From: Theocolax elegans
Taxonomy: Eukaryota > Arthropoda > Insecta > Hymenoptera > Cerocephalidae
Direction: 5' to 3'
DNA: 64,000 nucleotides
NCBI GenBank assembly: GCA_026168455.1
Contig: CM047430.1
Location: 27,608,735 to 27,672,734 of the forward strand
Position numbers and translations under genes: made by a program. The notes beneath the pieces are model-generated. The model was not told the origin of the DNA and did not search any database. It saw only the letters and a program-made list of their open reading frames with translations. Below, piece after piece: positions 10,696 through 21,813 of the stretch; position 1 is the stretch's first letter; the number at the start of each line of letters is the position of its first letter.

Positions 10696-11900
10696 TTTGT
10701 TACTTTAATGCGAAACGTAAAATTAATATATCTTTTGCAATCACATACCTGACCTAAATTTTACAAATCAACCGCAATTTCACTCGGATATGAAGTTAAA
10801 ATATTAAATTTTAGAAAATACAAATTATTTGATAAAGGTAAAACAAACAATCAAGTAATTGATGATTACGTGTGTGTATATATATATATATACATAATCA
10901 TCAATTGTTAATAATTATAATAAGGTAAGGTAGTGGTTATTGTTGTTTTGAACTTTTATATTGTTAGAAATCCATAAGAGATACATATGTATACTGTTGT
11001 AAGGATTGATTATACAAATTTAGTATCTATCAATAAAGAAAAAATAGTGTTCGATCTCAACGATTAATTTATTAATATATTAAATTTATTGTTATTATTT
11101 ATTTAGTATTATCAATTAAATTATTGTTAATTATAATTATTATAATGAAATTAATTATTTATATATTAAAATGTCGATGTTCTTCATGGCTACAATCGTG
11201 AAAATGATTTCTTCGCACTATACTTTTACAAACGTAATGAAAAAAAAAATAGTTTTATTTACCAATTTTGACTAGTAAAAATGGATTTAGTTTTATGTAA
11301 TAAATAGCGTCATAAATAAATAGACTAATATTTCCGAGATACATTATTCGAGGTACGAATTTAATTAGTTTTCTTAGATTCCACGTCGCAAATATTTAGC
11401 AAGATACGTAGACGGTGATAAAAGTAATATTTTACAGAGGAAGTGTATACCGTAAGTTAAACTAGTTTGAACTTTTTGAGTATCAAATTTAGGAATCGGA
11501 ACAAAAGCTACCGTGCAGCTAGATAAATATTTATTTCGAAAAAAGGTTACATTCTCCGGTAATAAGATTGTACAAACGCGTGTAATAAATAGTAAGGTTT
11601 ACACGAAAAATGTATAAAAAACGGTTGATGCTCTGAAGCGTTGAGACTGAACGAGCTTGCTCGAAGAAACGTAAAGTTGATCGAATGTGGAAATGGGTAA
11701 GCTGGGTAAGATATACGGGGGAAGGAAAAATCATCGGATGCCGGTGTATATCTTGAGAGCCGAAACAAATGACTCGTTAGCCGCAGCGCATCATCTCTAT
11801 CGCGCAACGCGCTACGAGCCACATAGCGACGAGGCACGTATTACATGTGTACCCAGGGCTCGCTCGTCATATATCCCTAGGAAATCTCGGAGTCTCGGAG
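10696..11900. other. AT-rich DNA with a small palindrome
   Basis: A 46-bp palindrome at 10859-10904 has 10-bp perfect arms (ttgatgatta) around a GT/TA repeat. The region becomes GC-richer after about 11640. Overlapping frames at 11531-11944 on both strands show no recognisable domain. Confidence 0.5.
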
Positions 11901-11925
11901 AGTTAGCTCACCCTCTCTCCTCTCT

Positions 11926-11964
11926 CGGCTCAGTCGGTCTGTAACTCTGTAAGCGCCTCGGTTG
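11926..11964 (+). promoter_or_regulatory. Possible TATA-less core promoter (Inr with DPE-like motif)
   Basis: TCAGTC at 11930-11935 matches the arthropod initiator (TCAKTY), with the putative +1 at 11932. GGTTG, which fits the downstream element pattern RGWYV, starts at +29, one base from the ideal +28. The surrounding 11.7-12.7 kb is the most GC-rich and pyrimidine-rich tract in the left third of the window, as expected of a 5' region. No ATG-led exon is recognisable downstream, so this could be a non-coding first exon or a chance match. Confidence 0.22.
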
Positions 11965-13045
11965 ACTGCGACTGGGACATAAACCTCAAGATATGCACTG
12001 TACCGGCACGTGTGCACCCTCCTCTCGTTTTTACGTATGTGTGTCACTGGCGCCAGTACAGACATCAAGCAAACAGGGTGATCCGGGGTGATCTTCCCCT
12101 TACCCATCCCCTTTCCCATCCCCTTTCCCATCCTCCGACTCAGCTCCGAGAGGGTAAATGGTGCAAAGACCAGAGGAGGGAGATCCTCGAATTACGGTTG
12201 GGTGTACGCGTGCACGTACTTAGGGGGTGGGTACGAGACGTAAAACGATGTTGAAGAACTCGTATTTCGAGGACCAGGAGGGAGCGAGACCTCGGCACGT
12301 TTACCTATTGATTTTCCCCTTGCTCTATTTCTTTCTTCGCTCGTGACTGCATATCTCTCCCTCTCCCTCTCTCTATGTATACACCTATACCCTTCCTCTT
12401 TCTTTGAGCCACGTCTTCGGTGCGCGCCACTTTTCTACTTTTCTTTCGGCATTTTCCGCTTGTTCCTCCTTATCTGTATGTACCCTACCGATTTTCAACT
12501 GATTTCTTCAAACGGATGAGCGAGGCTCCGATATCCACGGATATCAACTGGAAATACAACAATGCAAAAATGCGCCTCTGATGCTTTTCACAACGTTCAT
12601 CCAGGAGGTTCACCATGCACCCGGCTCAACCTCGACTCCGTCCACTCTAAAGATATATATATATATCGATTGATCACCCCACCGTAAATACAATCGACCA
12701 ATCCAGAAAAACTACCCTACTTTCGGCCTGTGTTTACGCGTACTTACACCTAACGGACCGTTAGACCACCCGCTTTACGACCCGGAATTTTCTCAACATC
12801 TTCAAATCAAATTCATTACGTTCTCTGCGTACATTCATCGGGATTCAATCGACGTTTCTGATACTCTGATTATCGAAACTCTCTGTTTACCCACTTTTTA
12901 TTAAAGTTAGCCTATGCTTTTCGAGGCGGACGACGTGCCGGTGGTGGCGGATTCCTCGCACTTCTTTCGATTTTTTAATATGTATCAGTTCACACGCACA
13001 AAATAAAACACTTTCTAGATTTCTACTGGTTTTATATTTATGAAG
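11965..13045. other. GC-richer tract with a short minisatellite
   Basis: Higher GC than the flanks until about 12960. It includes a 12-bp minisatellite at 12103-12133 (CCCATCCCCTTT, 2.6 units) and CT-rich runs at 12340-12375. No coding exon can be recognised. It could be a 5' regulatory or untranslated region. Confidence 0.45.
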
Positions 13046-13218
13046 TATTAAATATTCTTTTTTTCGGTCGGTGCTAATCAGCGACGAAGGTCCTACGATC
13101 TCTTGGTGAAGAAAGCACGTTGTTGAAAATACATTCCCCAGTGATGCTTATATCAATCGGCCGGGGCCGGGAATCGAACCTGGGACCTCCAGATTCGCAG
13201 ACCTCAAGTATTAAATAT
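13046..13218 (-). mobile_element. tRNA-derived SINE, copy B (internal deletion)
   Basis: The body at 13056-13208 is flanked by perfect 10-bp direct repeats TATTAAATAT (13046-13055 and 13209-13218). On the minus strand it starts CTTGAGG, like copies A and C, and carries an intact box B (13170-13180). It then shows the family body, with the same 'caacgtgctttcttcacca' segment as copy A. About 34 bp of the head, including box A, are missing, so this copy could not be transcribed from its own promoter. The intact target duplication means that the deletion is internal and not a 5' truncation. Confidence 0.9.
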
Positions 13219-14901
13219 GAACAAAGTTATATATTATCTTACATTGCATTTTTTAATCAGATGGTAAAATTAGCCTATAGGTGCAATAGTGCAAGATATT
13301 ACTGCATTTACATTTCAATTTTTCCACGTTATTTCCCCTAAAAAAAGAGAATTATAACGAATGATATTCCAATAAAATTAAATATTCCTGAATGAATCTT
13401 AGAGGCAGGTTTAAATATGAACAATCAAAACCTTGTTATGAATTCCTTTAAAGTTCAAGTTCTGCCATTGTAAAGTGCAGTTCCATTAAAAGTTTTGGAA
13501 ATTTTTAAGTAGTTGCGAAATTAAAAATAATAATGGCAATCTCGCAGCTGCTCGAATACAATAGGAAGCATGTAACTGTTAAATTCAACAACTAAACTTA
13601 TAATTTGTAAAAAAAGGGGGGTCAGATTCCAATGTACTATAATTTTCGGGTGCAAAAATAATTATTAAATTCCGAGTAATTCGTAAAACCTCACCAATTG
13701 CAAAATAATTTTGGAGGAAGAAAAAAAAGCAGAAAAATGCAAACGGTAGCTTTTTTTCTAAATCTAAGGAGAGTCGGAGAGGTTGGACCGAAATGAAGTG
13801 AACTTTGCGTCCTCGGTATGCGAAGTGCATGGACGATTTTCGCCGCGTTGCGTGTTGCATCCGTTGCGGTTATTTAGCTGCCGTACACCGGGTTGTGACG
13901 AGGAACTTTTCCCTTCACGAGAGCAAAGGAAATTAGCCTGTCTCGAATTTTCCTCGTCTTCTTCCACATTCACTGGCTAGGTGGATAACAGTTTCATTTT
14001 TCTCTGAGATTGGAATCTTTCTTTAACTCACGCGCTAAACATTACGATGCACAGTTCCCTTTTTCTCTTGTAATTGAACTACTCGCGCGTCACTCCTTCA
14101 TTTACCGGGTTGATAATGAAATTTTCTCAAATGCGAAAGGAATGTTGTTTGGATAACGCGCTAAGCAAATGCATCGTTTTACCGCTCTTGCGAGTATAAA
14201 CTTCCGAGTTGTAGGGCGCAAAATTATAGCCTGTAAAATATATGTTGCGCGTTTTCACGATCGAATTTAATTAAGTGATTAAAGTATTTAATTTCTAATA
14301 CTAAAAGACGAAATCCCCTTGTTCCCGCTACATCATAATTTTGAGCTTTCAATTTGCAGGACGTAATTTTTCAAGGATTTTAAACTTTGTATTTCTTCAA
14401 ATCCGTTACCCGATGCATCTTTCGCATTTTTTGCAAACTTTTTTGAAATATGTTTTTCATATTTTTATTAACTACTTCGAAAGAATATAATTGGATGAAA
14501 GTATCCGAGAAACTTTGAAAAACTATTTTACGTTGAACTTCTTGGCAGTTGAAATTTCAATATAAGATAATAACTTTTCTTATAATATCATCATACTTTA
14601 AATAAAAATCATTAGAATAATTAACAACCAACTTTTTTTATCTTGTCTTTAAGACTCGTAGAAAATATATTTAATTTTTTAAAAATTAATAAATATTTAC
14701 CGGTAACTAAAGTGAACATCTTAGAAGGAGAGTATACTTGACCTTCGGGAAATCAATGTATTTAAAACCGTGGAATATTATTCTTTCGGCCCCAGGGATA
14801 AAGAAATTTCCGAAAAAAATAGTAATCTAGTATAAATAACTTGATATCTATTAAACCAACAATGATTGCCTAAAAACGAAAGGGAAACTGACAACAACTT
14901 C
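13219..14901. other. Unique DNA, no gene seen
   Basis: AT-rich with a moderately GC-rich patch at 13770-13990, where frames on both strands are short and unrecognised. No transposon ends are seen until the TA-flanked element at 14902. Confidence 0.55.
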
Positions 14902-15672
14902 TACACTGAGAAACATAGTTTATTAAAAATTACTAAACTTCAAGGAAAAATTACTACATTTTATGGCATCAGAGGAATATACTCAAATAATGTAGATTTT
15001 TACAATATATCCAGCAAAAATTTTTATTTCAATAATAAAACTCGCTACCATTTTCGTATATAAATACTTATTCTTATACATTACAATATTATATAACAAA
15101 ATTGATAATTTACAATTAATTTAGAATAGATGAAAACAGAGGAGAATCAACATCGCGAGTACGTAACCTCAAATACTTAAAACTTGGAATTTTTGATACT
15201 TATGATTAATAAATCGTGATTCCATATCATTTTGTTAATCTAACGATATTTAATTTGATCTTATTCTTTGGGGATCGTACATGTACGTTAATGTTAAACA
15301 ATAACAAACCGCTATTGTTTTGAAAAGTTTCGTGTAACATATAAGGATAATTCAAATTTACCAAACCAAAATGTTGAAATGGCGCAGTCGCGATAAGGTA
15401 CAGGAGTTCTACCCCAAATGGTTATCGGTTCGAATTATATTTATTAAATCTTTATAATATCTCATAAATGTAAATAATACAATAATAAATTTATCCCCAA
15501 TGTTTAGTAAAAAATGGAATATTTATTTTTCATCTTTATCTTGTCACCAGAAAAATTACTATGTTAAATATTAAAAATTATTTCAATAAAAGTATATCTC
15601 ATCCTTCCAATATAATATAGCAATTTTTATCTCGACTTTAGTAATTTTTCCTACAATACCTTTCTCAATGTA
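14902..15672. mobile_element. Mariner-type MITE (TA-flanked) carrying a tRNA-like module
   Basis: The body at 14904-15670 (767 bp) is flanked by TA (14902-14903 and 15671-15672). The ends are CACTGAGAAA on the left and the reverse complement CATTGAGAAA on the right. Subterminal sequence is also loosely inverted: 'aaaaattactaaa' occurs in both arms. The CACNGAGAAA end recurs in the elements at 31581-31797 and 62258, and as an orphan at 16978. There is no transposase frame. A tRNA-like segment sits in the right half (separate entry). TA duplication and size fit a Tc1/mariner-type non-autonomous element. Confidence 0.6.
15380..15437 (+). pseudogene. tRNA-like sequence inside the TA-flanked MITE
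   Basis: A box A-like TGGCGCAGTCG (15380-15390) is followed 36 bp later by a box B-like GGTTCGAATTA (15427-15437), which keeps the T-loop core TTCGAAT but loses the final CC. T-stem pairing is lost and no acceptor stem is visible. This is probably a degraded tRNA or SINE head captured by the element. Confidence 0.4.
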
Positions 15673-16664
15673 GAGGTCTAGAAAACCAATATAGGTATTG
15701 GCGCAACCCATTATCGACAATTTGTACATGATCAATCCATGATATCAGATACCAGTTTTCTACCAGTTTTCTGTAAGAACTATTCCCTTCGAGGAAGAGT
15801 TAGTATTTCAACTTTGGTTTGTTGAAATAGCTCAAATGGTTCAAAAATTATATTTGTTAAAAAAATAACTTATTATGTATAATGTACGTTATATCATTTT
15901 ATAAAATGTTTTTTATGTTAAAATATTAAAACTTTTGAACCATTCGTGTTATTCTACTGAATCAATGTTAATATTGAAGCTCTTGATTTGAGCTTTATTT
16001 TCGTTTTGTTTGGGATGAAAATTGTTTAGAACTCGAATTGTTTCACTTTTCGATATAGTCTCTTTTCCCTCTAGATTTTTGGAAAAGGTCAAAAATCTTT
16101 ATCCGCGTGATTCACTGGTCGAAACTGAACGGTAGAAATTCAACACAGCATTTGGTAAATATATTGATATATAAACGTATAGTATTAAATAAATATATTA
16201 TTTTTTAAAATAAAAAAAATTAGTTTTTTCTTAAGTTTTGGAAAGTGATCTTTGAAACGTTTTAGCAACATTTGAAGAACCATTAAATCACTATTATCGA
16301 GGTACCAAAGCAATATTCTACAATGTGTCTACATAATCTTACATAATTAATATTAATAATAACAAAAACTTTATAAAGTTTATTAAAAGAACATAGATTT
16401 GCTATAATAAAAATAATTATTAATGAAATATACCGAAGCACTTTTACGACAAAGGATAAGAGTTGGTATATATCTATAAATGTATAATACAGATACATAT
16501 ATGCCTGCTATAAGGATCCCATGAAAAGATATTAGAGAGTATAAAATTTTGGCAAGAAGTACACGATTTTCGCATGAGTTTATTTAAAATTATAAGCGGC
16601 TATCATTCTTAAAAAGGCCGGGGTAGCTCAGTAAAAGTAATGTTCAACTAAGGAAGGGATCTGC

Positions 16665-16665
<1 letters not shown>
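15673..16665. other. AT-rich DNA with a possible tRNA 5' fragment
   Basis: At 16616-16637 the sequence ggccggggtagctcagtaaa resembles the first 20 bases of a tRNA (acceptor strand plus a box A-like TAGCTCAGT). No T-arm follows; a dinucleotide repeat begins within 30 bp. Nothing else is recognised. Confidence 0.4.
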
Positions 16666-16697
<32 letters not shown>

Positions 16698-16701
16698 TGT
16701 G
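16666..16701. repeat. (GC)n(GT)n compound microsatellite
   Basis: Alternating GC units (to 16680) pass directly into GT units (16681-16701). This is a purine-pyrimidine alternation of the kind that can adopt Z-DNA. Confidence 0.95.
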
Positions 16702-18531
16702 CTCCTTCTCTAGAGGTTAGGTTTCATAAAAAGTAAACTTTATTTACGAGCACCCTATGCGTAAAATGTAATTTATACGAAGGTACCTCTTACCACTTGG
16801 GCCTGCACATTATTTTCTGGGTTACCCGACTCGTGCTCTTGGATATAATACAAAACTCGTACATCATATCGCCCAAACAAAATAAACTTGGAGAATTTTT
16901 AAAAATTATCCCGATCATTCATACGACTATGTAATATATGGATGCGTAGTTGTATGTTATAATTCTAAATGTGAATACACTGAGAAAAACTTTAGTATGT
17001 ATTCAATATAACGCTTGGAAAAATATTTGTTTAAATAAGAATTTTAATACAAAGTACAATAATTTTCTCATTTTTGTACGCCAATTCGTTCAATTTTGTA
17101 TATATGTTATATAATATATGTTATTTTAATATATAGAAAACGTGAATCGGCGTTATTTTTAACAAATTATAAATTTTAAAACAACATATCAATCGTATCT
17201 CTTTCAAAATTGCATTTCTATTTATAAAACGAAAATAATCTTACCGCATATTGTAACGAAGTATTAATATTATTCCACAAAGATTCCTCATAAATCCTCT
17301 AGTTTCAAATAATACATTAAATATAAGGAAAATATGAACGACTTTTCTAACTTTCGAAATATAGTTTGACAATGTTATATTATTAAATTATTCTGGGTAG
17401 TGCTATTGACCTCTTAGTCTATTCCCGTATAAAGATAATTTTTTGCTGCCAGTGTGGGTGTATTAAGACTTGGATATAAGTACAACAATGTTGAATATAT
17501 CTACCCAGCTCCGAGCTTTTATGAACTCAATTGTATCGCTTATCATCCCTCCTATTATATGTACATAAGGCGGAACCTATAATGAATTAATCCTTAAAGA
17601 ACGTATACTACTCAGATTCCTCCCTTGCTCTCCAAACGGAAGCTTCTTGTTCAAACATTATTCTAACTGCATACAAGTCAAATCCCTTATGGAACATTTA
17701 GTTTTAGTGAATTTTGGAAACAGAACCTTTAGAAATGTATTACTCCTTCTGCGGGTTCTTATACTTTAGTAGTATTTAGAGTTTTTGATATAGGAAACTG
17801 GATGAATATGCCTCGAAACATTGAAGGTTCATTAGATAAAAAATAGTATTAAATTCGATCATTGGATATCTATAGGTTTGAATACGATGAACAAAATTAG
17901 ACATTCCCTTGATGAACTTTCTATAAATAGGTAGTATTTAATCTCGACTATCCGAACTGTTTTAGTTTAAACGATTTCTTCATAACTAAATTTCATATAA
18001 GAAATTATGTGATTTTAAATCGTGTAAATTAAAAATAGCTATACTCTACAAATATAAAGTGCAAAATTAATTAATAGATTAATTAATTATCCTGTACAGC
18101 GCGTAATGTAATTTAAAATTTTGATAAAAAGGGTAATGGGTAAACTGCAGTGTATATTAAATGAAAAAAATTGTGTTTGGATAAAAATTTGATCTTGCCA
18201 TATTGTTACTATTTTTAGAAAATTATTGAACATATAACGGATTGATGGATTATCTCACAATTTAAAACTGCATTAGCGGAACGTGTACAGCTAAATTTTA
18301 AAAATCACAACACATTCTATAGATCACGAAAGTTTTTCCGTGCAACGTAAGGATTTTTGGTTACAATTCAATATCGATTCAAAAGTCGACCGTTACAGGG
18401 GATATATGGTAGTACACCTTGAACAAATCGTTAATTGGGGTTGAATCCGCGAGATAATTCTGCAGCAGCGAAATAATTTGTGCAAAAACGAGAAATTCAA
18501 GTGAATAAAATTCATTGGAGAATGCGCTTGG
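16702..18531. other. AT-rich DNA with one orphan MITE end
   Basis: TA-CACTGAGAAAAAC at 16976-16990 matches the terminal motif of the mariner-type MITEs in this window, but no inverse partner is visible within a few hundred bases. Otherwise there are no genes or RNA boxes. Confidence 0.5.
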
Positions 18532-18655
18532 TATAAATACACAATTCGTCTTTCGCGTTCTCACTCGGAAGTCGTTAACTTCGATTACTTCCGCTTGCGG
18601 GTTCGCTGATCTCCTTCATAAATAATGTCCTCCACAATACTCTTAAGTGTCTGGT
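18532..18655 (+). promoter_or_regulatory. Possible TATA promoter and short first exon
   Basis: TATAAATA at 18532-18539 is followed 29 bp later by an initiator-like TCACTC (18561-18566), the correct spacing for a TATA promoter. An ATG at 18625 opens nine codons with a hydrophobic run (MSSTILLSV). These read into a stop that lies inside a possible 5' splice site, TG|GTAACT (intron GT at 18654-18655). This could be the start of a gene whose signal peptide is split by an intron. If so, the foldback transposon at 18691 lies within the first intron. No second exon can be identified. Confidence 0.25.
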
Positions 18656-18845
18656 AACTGCGGGAGAGAGGAGGAGGAAGGGGAAAGATTCCCGCGTAAA
18701 ATATAAACTATTGCCACTATATTGCAGAGCAATTGGCAATAGTCATTGCAAACATATTGCCAACATGTTGCCGCGACAATTGGCAATGTTGGCAATTGAT
18801 TGGCCATAGTTCATAAATTTAAAAAAAAATAAAAAAAAATATTAG

Positions 18846-18912
18846 CTTGCCACTGGATTTAAACCTTCGACCTTTAGATTGGAACGCTGACTATTTACCA
18901 CTGAGCCACATA
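18846..18912 (-). pseudogene. tRNA-like module, left arm of the foldback element
   Basis: On the minus strand, box A TGGCTCAGTGG (complement of 18898-18908) is followed 32 bp later by box B GGTTTAAATCC (complement of 18855-18865). The module points toward the left end of the element. It matches the right-arm module in overall layout but differs at many bases. A T run lies downstream (complement of the A runs near 18822-18840). Stem pairing is incomplete, so this is a promoter-bearing tRNA relic. Confidence 0.6.
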
Positions 18913-19051
18913 TTTTGCTATTTTTATTAAGAGTTAATTTCAGGCTATAAAGAATAGTTGAAGATATTGTGGTTCAAAAATTTCTAAGACCAAATTTTAT
19001 GAATTCAAGTGTTCTTTATAGCCTGAAATTAACTCTTAATAACAAAATAAT

Positions 19052-19130
19052 AAAATGGCTCAGTGGTAAAGAGCCAGTATTCAGATCTAAAGATTGAAGG
19101 TTCAAATCCCACAGCGGGTTAATTTTTTTT
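19052..19130 (+). pseudogene. tRNA-like module, right arm of the foldback element
   Basis: Box A TGGCTCAGTGG (19056-19066) and box B GGTTCAAATCC (19099-19109) both match the polymerase III consensus exactly and are 32 bp apart. A run of eight T residues at 19123-19130 could terminate transcription. The D-arm GCTC/GAGC is present. The module points toward the right end of the element, so the pair is divergent. This is the best internal polymerase III promoter in the window after the SINE heads. Confidence 0.65.
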
Positions 19131-19356
19131 ATTTTTTTTCAAATTTATGATTTTTGGCTAAACTATTGGTAATAGTTTACAAATGATAAGATAGTAACTA
19201 TTGCCAATATATAGGCAAAGATACGGGCGGATGATGTTTGCCGGTATGTTGGCAATTCATTGCCAATTGTCGTGGCAACATATTGGCAATATGTTTGCAA
19301 TAACTATTGTCCATTGCTCTGCAATATAGTGGTAATAATTTATATTTTTACGCGGG

Positions 19357-20265
19357 TTGACCCTTTGTATTTTCGCTCCCTTGTGAAACAGTAATTAAAA
19401 ATCGTGACAATTTGGTCAGTTGCGTATGCCTGTGTAGCAATTATCCTCGAAAGTAGAGTATAGCTACTAAAACGCAAAGTCATATTTTCCGGTGTACACT
19501 TACACCAATTACGCGTCCACGTTTCACCAAACTCCAACGATTTTGTGCGGCTTCATTCGGATGCCACATACAGTTGCACATTTTGCGTAGTGATCAAAGT
19601 ACGCTTTATCGTTGTGCGTTATACCGGTAAACCTAAATTTTAACGCTAAAGTAGAATTACGCGCATTGTATAAATTGATGGATTTTCCCGAATAGAACAG
19701 GTATTAAACCTCGGCGTATCGTCAAACGTTTGAAACGCCTATTTTTCCGACTGCGCCCTAGCTGATTTCGTATTGATTTATTAATAAAACTGATTTTTAT
19801 CGTTCTCCGATGTACAGTGAGCTGTGAGCGTTGTTAAAATTTCGAATATTTTTTTAACATTGCGTACGTCTGACGTAATCGTAACACCACTTGCAGCGTT
19901 TCTTTACTTTTAATTTTCTTCACGTTCGGTGCACATTGAACAATGGAAATCTAAGACAGAAATTTTAATCGGGTAAACATAATGTTATTAATAATATAGT
20001 CGTAAAATGACATAAATAAAAAAATTAATTAATTAATAACTATTCTAAAATAATAATAATAAAAATAATATTATCAGTAATTGGAACGTTAACTATCATT
20101 AAAACTAATACTATGATTCTATCTAAGCAACATTGTAAGTTCCTATTAAAAGTGTAATTTAATATGCTGGAAGATCTCTACAAGTTCAAGGTCATAATTT
20201 TATTAAAAAGTTTCCTTCAACGTTGTAAATGTGTAATATAATATAAGCTAATGCACTTACACAAT
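19357..20265. other. Unique DNA, no gene seen
   Basis: A moderately GC-rich patch at 19360-19760 contains only a 65-codon minus-strand frame. The remainder is AT-rich. No exon, RNA gene or element end was recognised. Confidence 0.55.
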
Positions 20266-21049
20266 TCATGAACATAGTTTAAAAACTGTTGTGGAAGAAA
20301 CTTTTTTTATTATGCACAATAATCTTTTCGTAACATAATTTTTATGAATGAAATTTACATCAAGTAAGGTCAGATGAGAGAAAAAAACCAATTTTAAAAG
20401 AATATTTTTTACATAGAAATTTAGTAATAAAAAAAATTATTTACGGCACGTCAATTTTTTAGTTCAAATGCTCTTCACCACCATGAGTTGGTTAAATAAA
20501 CGTACGCAATATAATTAACAATGTCGATGAAAGAGATTAAGAGTCGGATTTATTAATTTCATTTATGCGTTTACGTATATTCTCGAGAAAGTTTTAACTT
20601 GTGAGAGATACATCCTTGAATCTTGAATCTCGGATGGAAGAACGAGGAGGCGCTTTGCGTTTATGGAGACAAAATTTTCGAACAACTCCATGGGCGAGAA
20701 TATTGCACAAAATGATGATATATTTTTTCTCTATCTTTTTGTTTTATTTAATTTTTTCTCTTTTAATTTTGTCGCGTTTCTTAGATCCCATATGAAATAT
20801 GAATGTTGGAACGAGTATCAACAGGTTGCGTACGTATATTGAATGCGTGCAAAACAAACCGAGAAACTTTGCCTTCGAAGAACATTTTTACGAGGAATAA
20901 TTTTCATCGAGTGGCATTATTCTTCCCGGGACAGTAATTTATCTAAGGCGTACGGGAATCTTCGAATGAGGAAACTATATTCATTTTGACCGTGACAATA
21001 ATTTCAAATGTTCTGTGCAACTCTGTCAAGTAGACTTTATCAGTTTGTA

Positions 21050-21290
21050 CACGCAAAAAACTTGCATAAAAAGTATCTAAAGATTTTGGGTAAATATTGT
21101 AGTGCCAGTATGATAAAAATTATAAAAGAAAATGTGTCGAAATCTATTTTTCGTCTGGAAAAAATTATTATCCATTATGGTCAAAATTTTAATGTAATTC
21201 TCAATGTTTATACAAAATTCTGGACAAAAATTATACGACATTTTACCCAGAACATTTATGTAATTTTTATTCTTTTAACTTTTCTTTCTG
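21050..21290. mobile_element. TA-flanked MITE, copy 1
   Basis: Flanked by TA at 21048-21049 and 21291-21292, with poor terminal repeats (CACGCAAAAAAC on the left, CAGAAAGAAAA on the complement of the right). Its interior, from 'aaaagtatctaaa' to 'taatttttattc', is recognisably related to 62047-62258, whose right end reads TTTTCTCCGTG-TA. This places both in the CACNGAGAAA mariner-type MITE group. Confidence 0.5.
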
Positions 21291-21686
21291 TATATATGTT
21301 TTACCGATAAAAATATTTGATTAAAATATTATTAATTCAAAACAGGTCCATGTCAACGCGCCAGAATGACATTGCGCCAGAAGCGTATTACGGACGGTTT
21401 CCAATTGAGAAGAGAAGGTGTCATTGCGCCAGCAGTGCCGACAACTTTAACGCGGCGAGGGCGCCAAATTCAAAATTGTATGCCTATATATGTATACACG
21501 ACCCATATGTATATATATGTGTGTATATACACACGCACACACACACAAATATATGTATGTATGTACATATGTATATATGTGTGTATATGTATATGGTTGA
21601 AATAAAACAATATATATATATAAATTGATGAATCGGTACTTATGCCGACACACAAAAAAATCGGAAAATTAGCTTTGTGAGCCCCG

Positions 21687-21813
21687 CTTTGACGTTATAA
21701 TATTAATGAAGGATTGGAGTTATAACGTCTTTCGAGGTGCCGGAGGCCTCCGGCCTCCGGCACTTCGAATGAGGTTATAACTTCAATCCTTCATTAATAT
21801 TATAAGGTCAAAG
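21687..21813. repeat. 127-bp near-perfect hairpin, copy 1
   Basis: The left arm starts ctttgacgttataatatt, and the right arm is its inverse with about five mismatches over 62 bp. The tip is GC-rich and fully self-complementary (ggaggcctccggcctccgg). It lies in the centre of a smaller element whose ends (aatcggtacttatg near 21630 and its inverse near 21975) are also inverted. Confidence 0.95.

Larger units (their letters stand above)
18691..19356. mobile_element. Foldback transposon with paired divergent tRNA-like modules
   Basis: The 666-bp element starts CCCGCGTAAAATATAAA and ends with its near-exact inverse, TTTATATTTTTACGCGGG. The two halves are inverted copies of each other over about 300 bp, around a centre near 18990. 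The outer arms are packed with attggcaat/ttgccaat words, the middle of each arm holds a tRNA-like module, and the inner arms share 'agttaatttcaggctataaa'. Two identical bases (TT) flank each end, too few to call a target duplication. No protein is encoded. The element at 43447-45194 has a similar terminus (CCCGTGTAAAA). The superfamily is unknown to me. Confidence 0.8.

Noticed and set aside
16616..16637. tRNA gene start (ggccggggtagctcag)
   Set aside because: No T-arm or 3' half follows; a dinucleotide repeat begins within 30 bp. Kept only as a possible fragment.
20601..20795. 64-codon frame present identically at 22488-22682
   Set aside because: Conservation is explained by the recent tandem duplication. 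The frame has a non-ATG start and no motif.
21521..21600. CRISPR-like regular repeats
   Set aside because: Alternating TATG/GT words are microsatellite sequence without unique spacers, and the window is eukaryotic.
21317..21655. Frames rich in Tyr, Ile, His and Thr on both strands
   Set aside because: These translate TATG/TGTA repeats in the hairpin element and are not genes.
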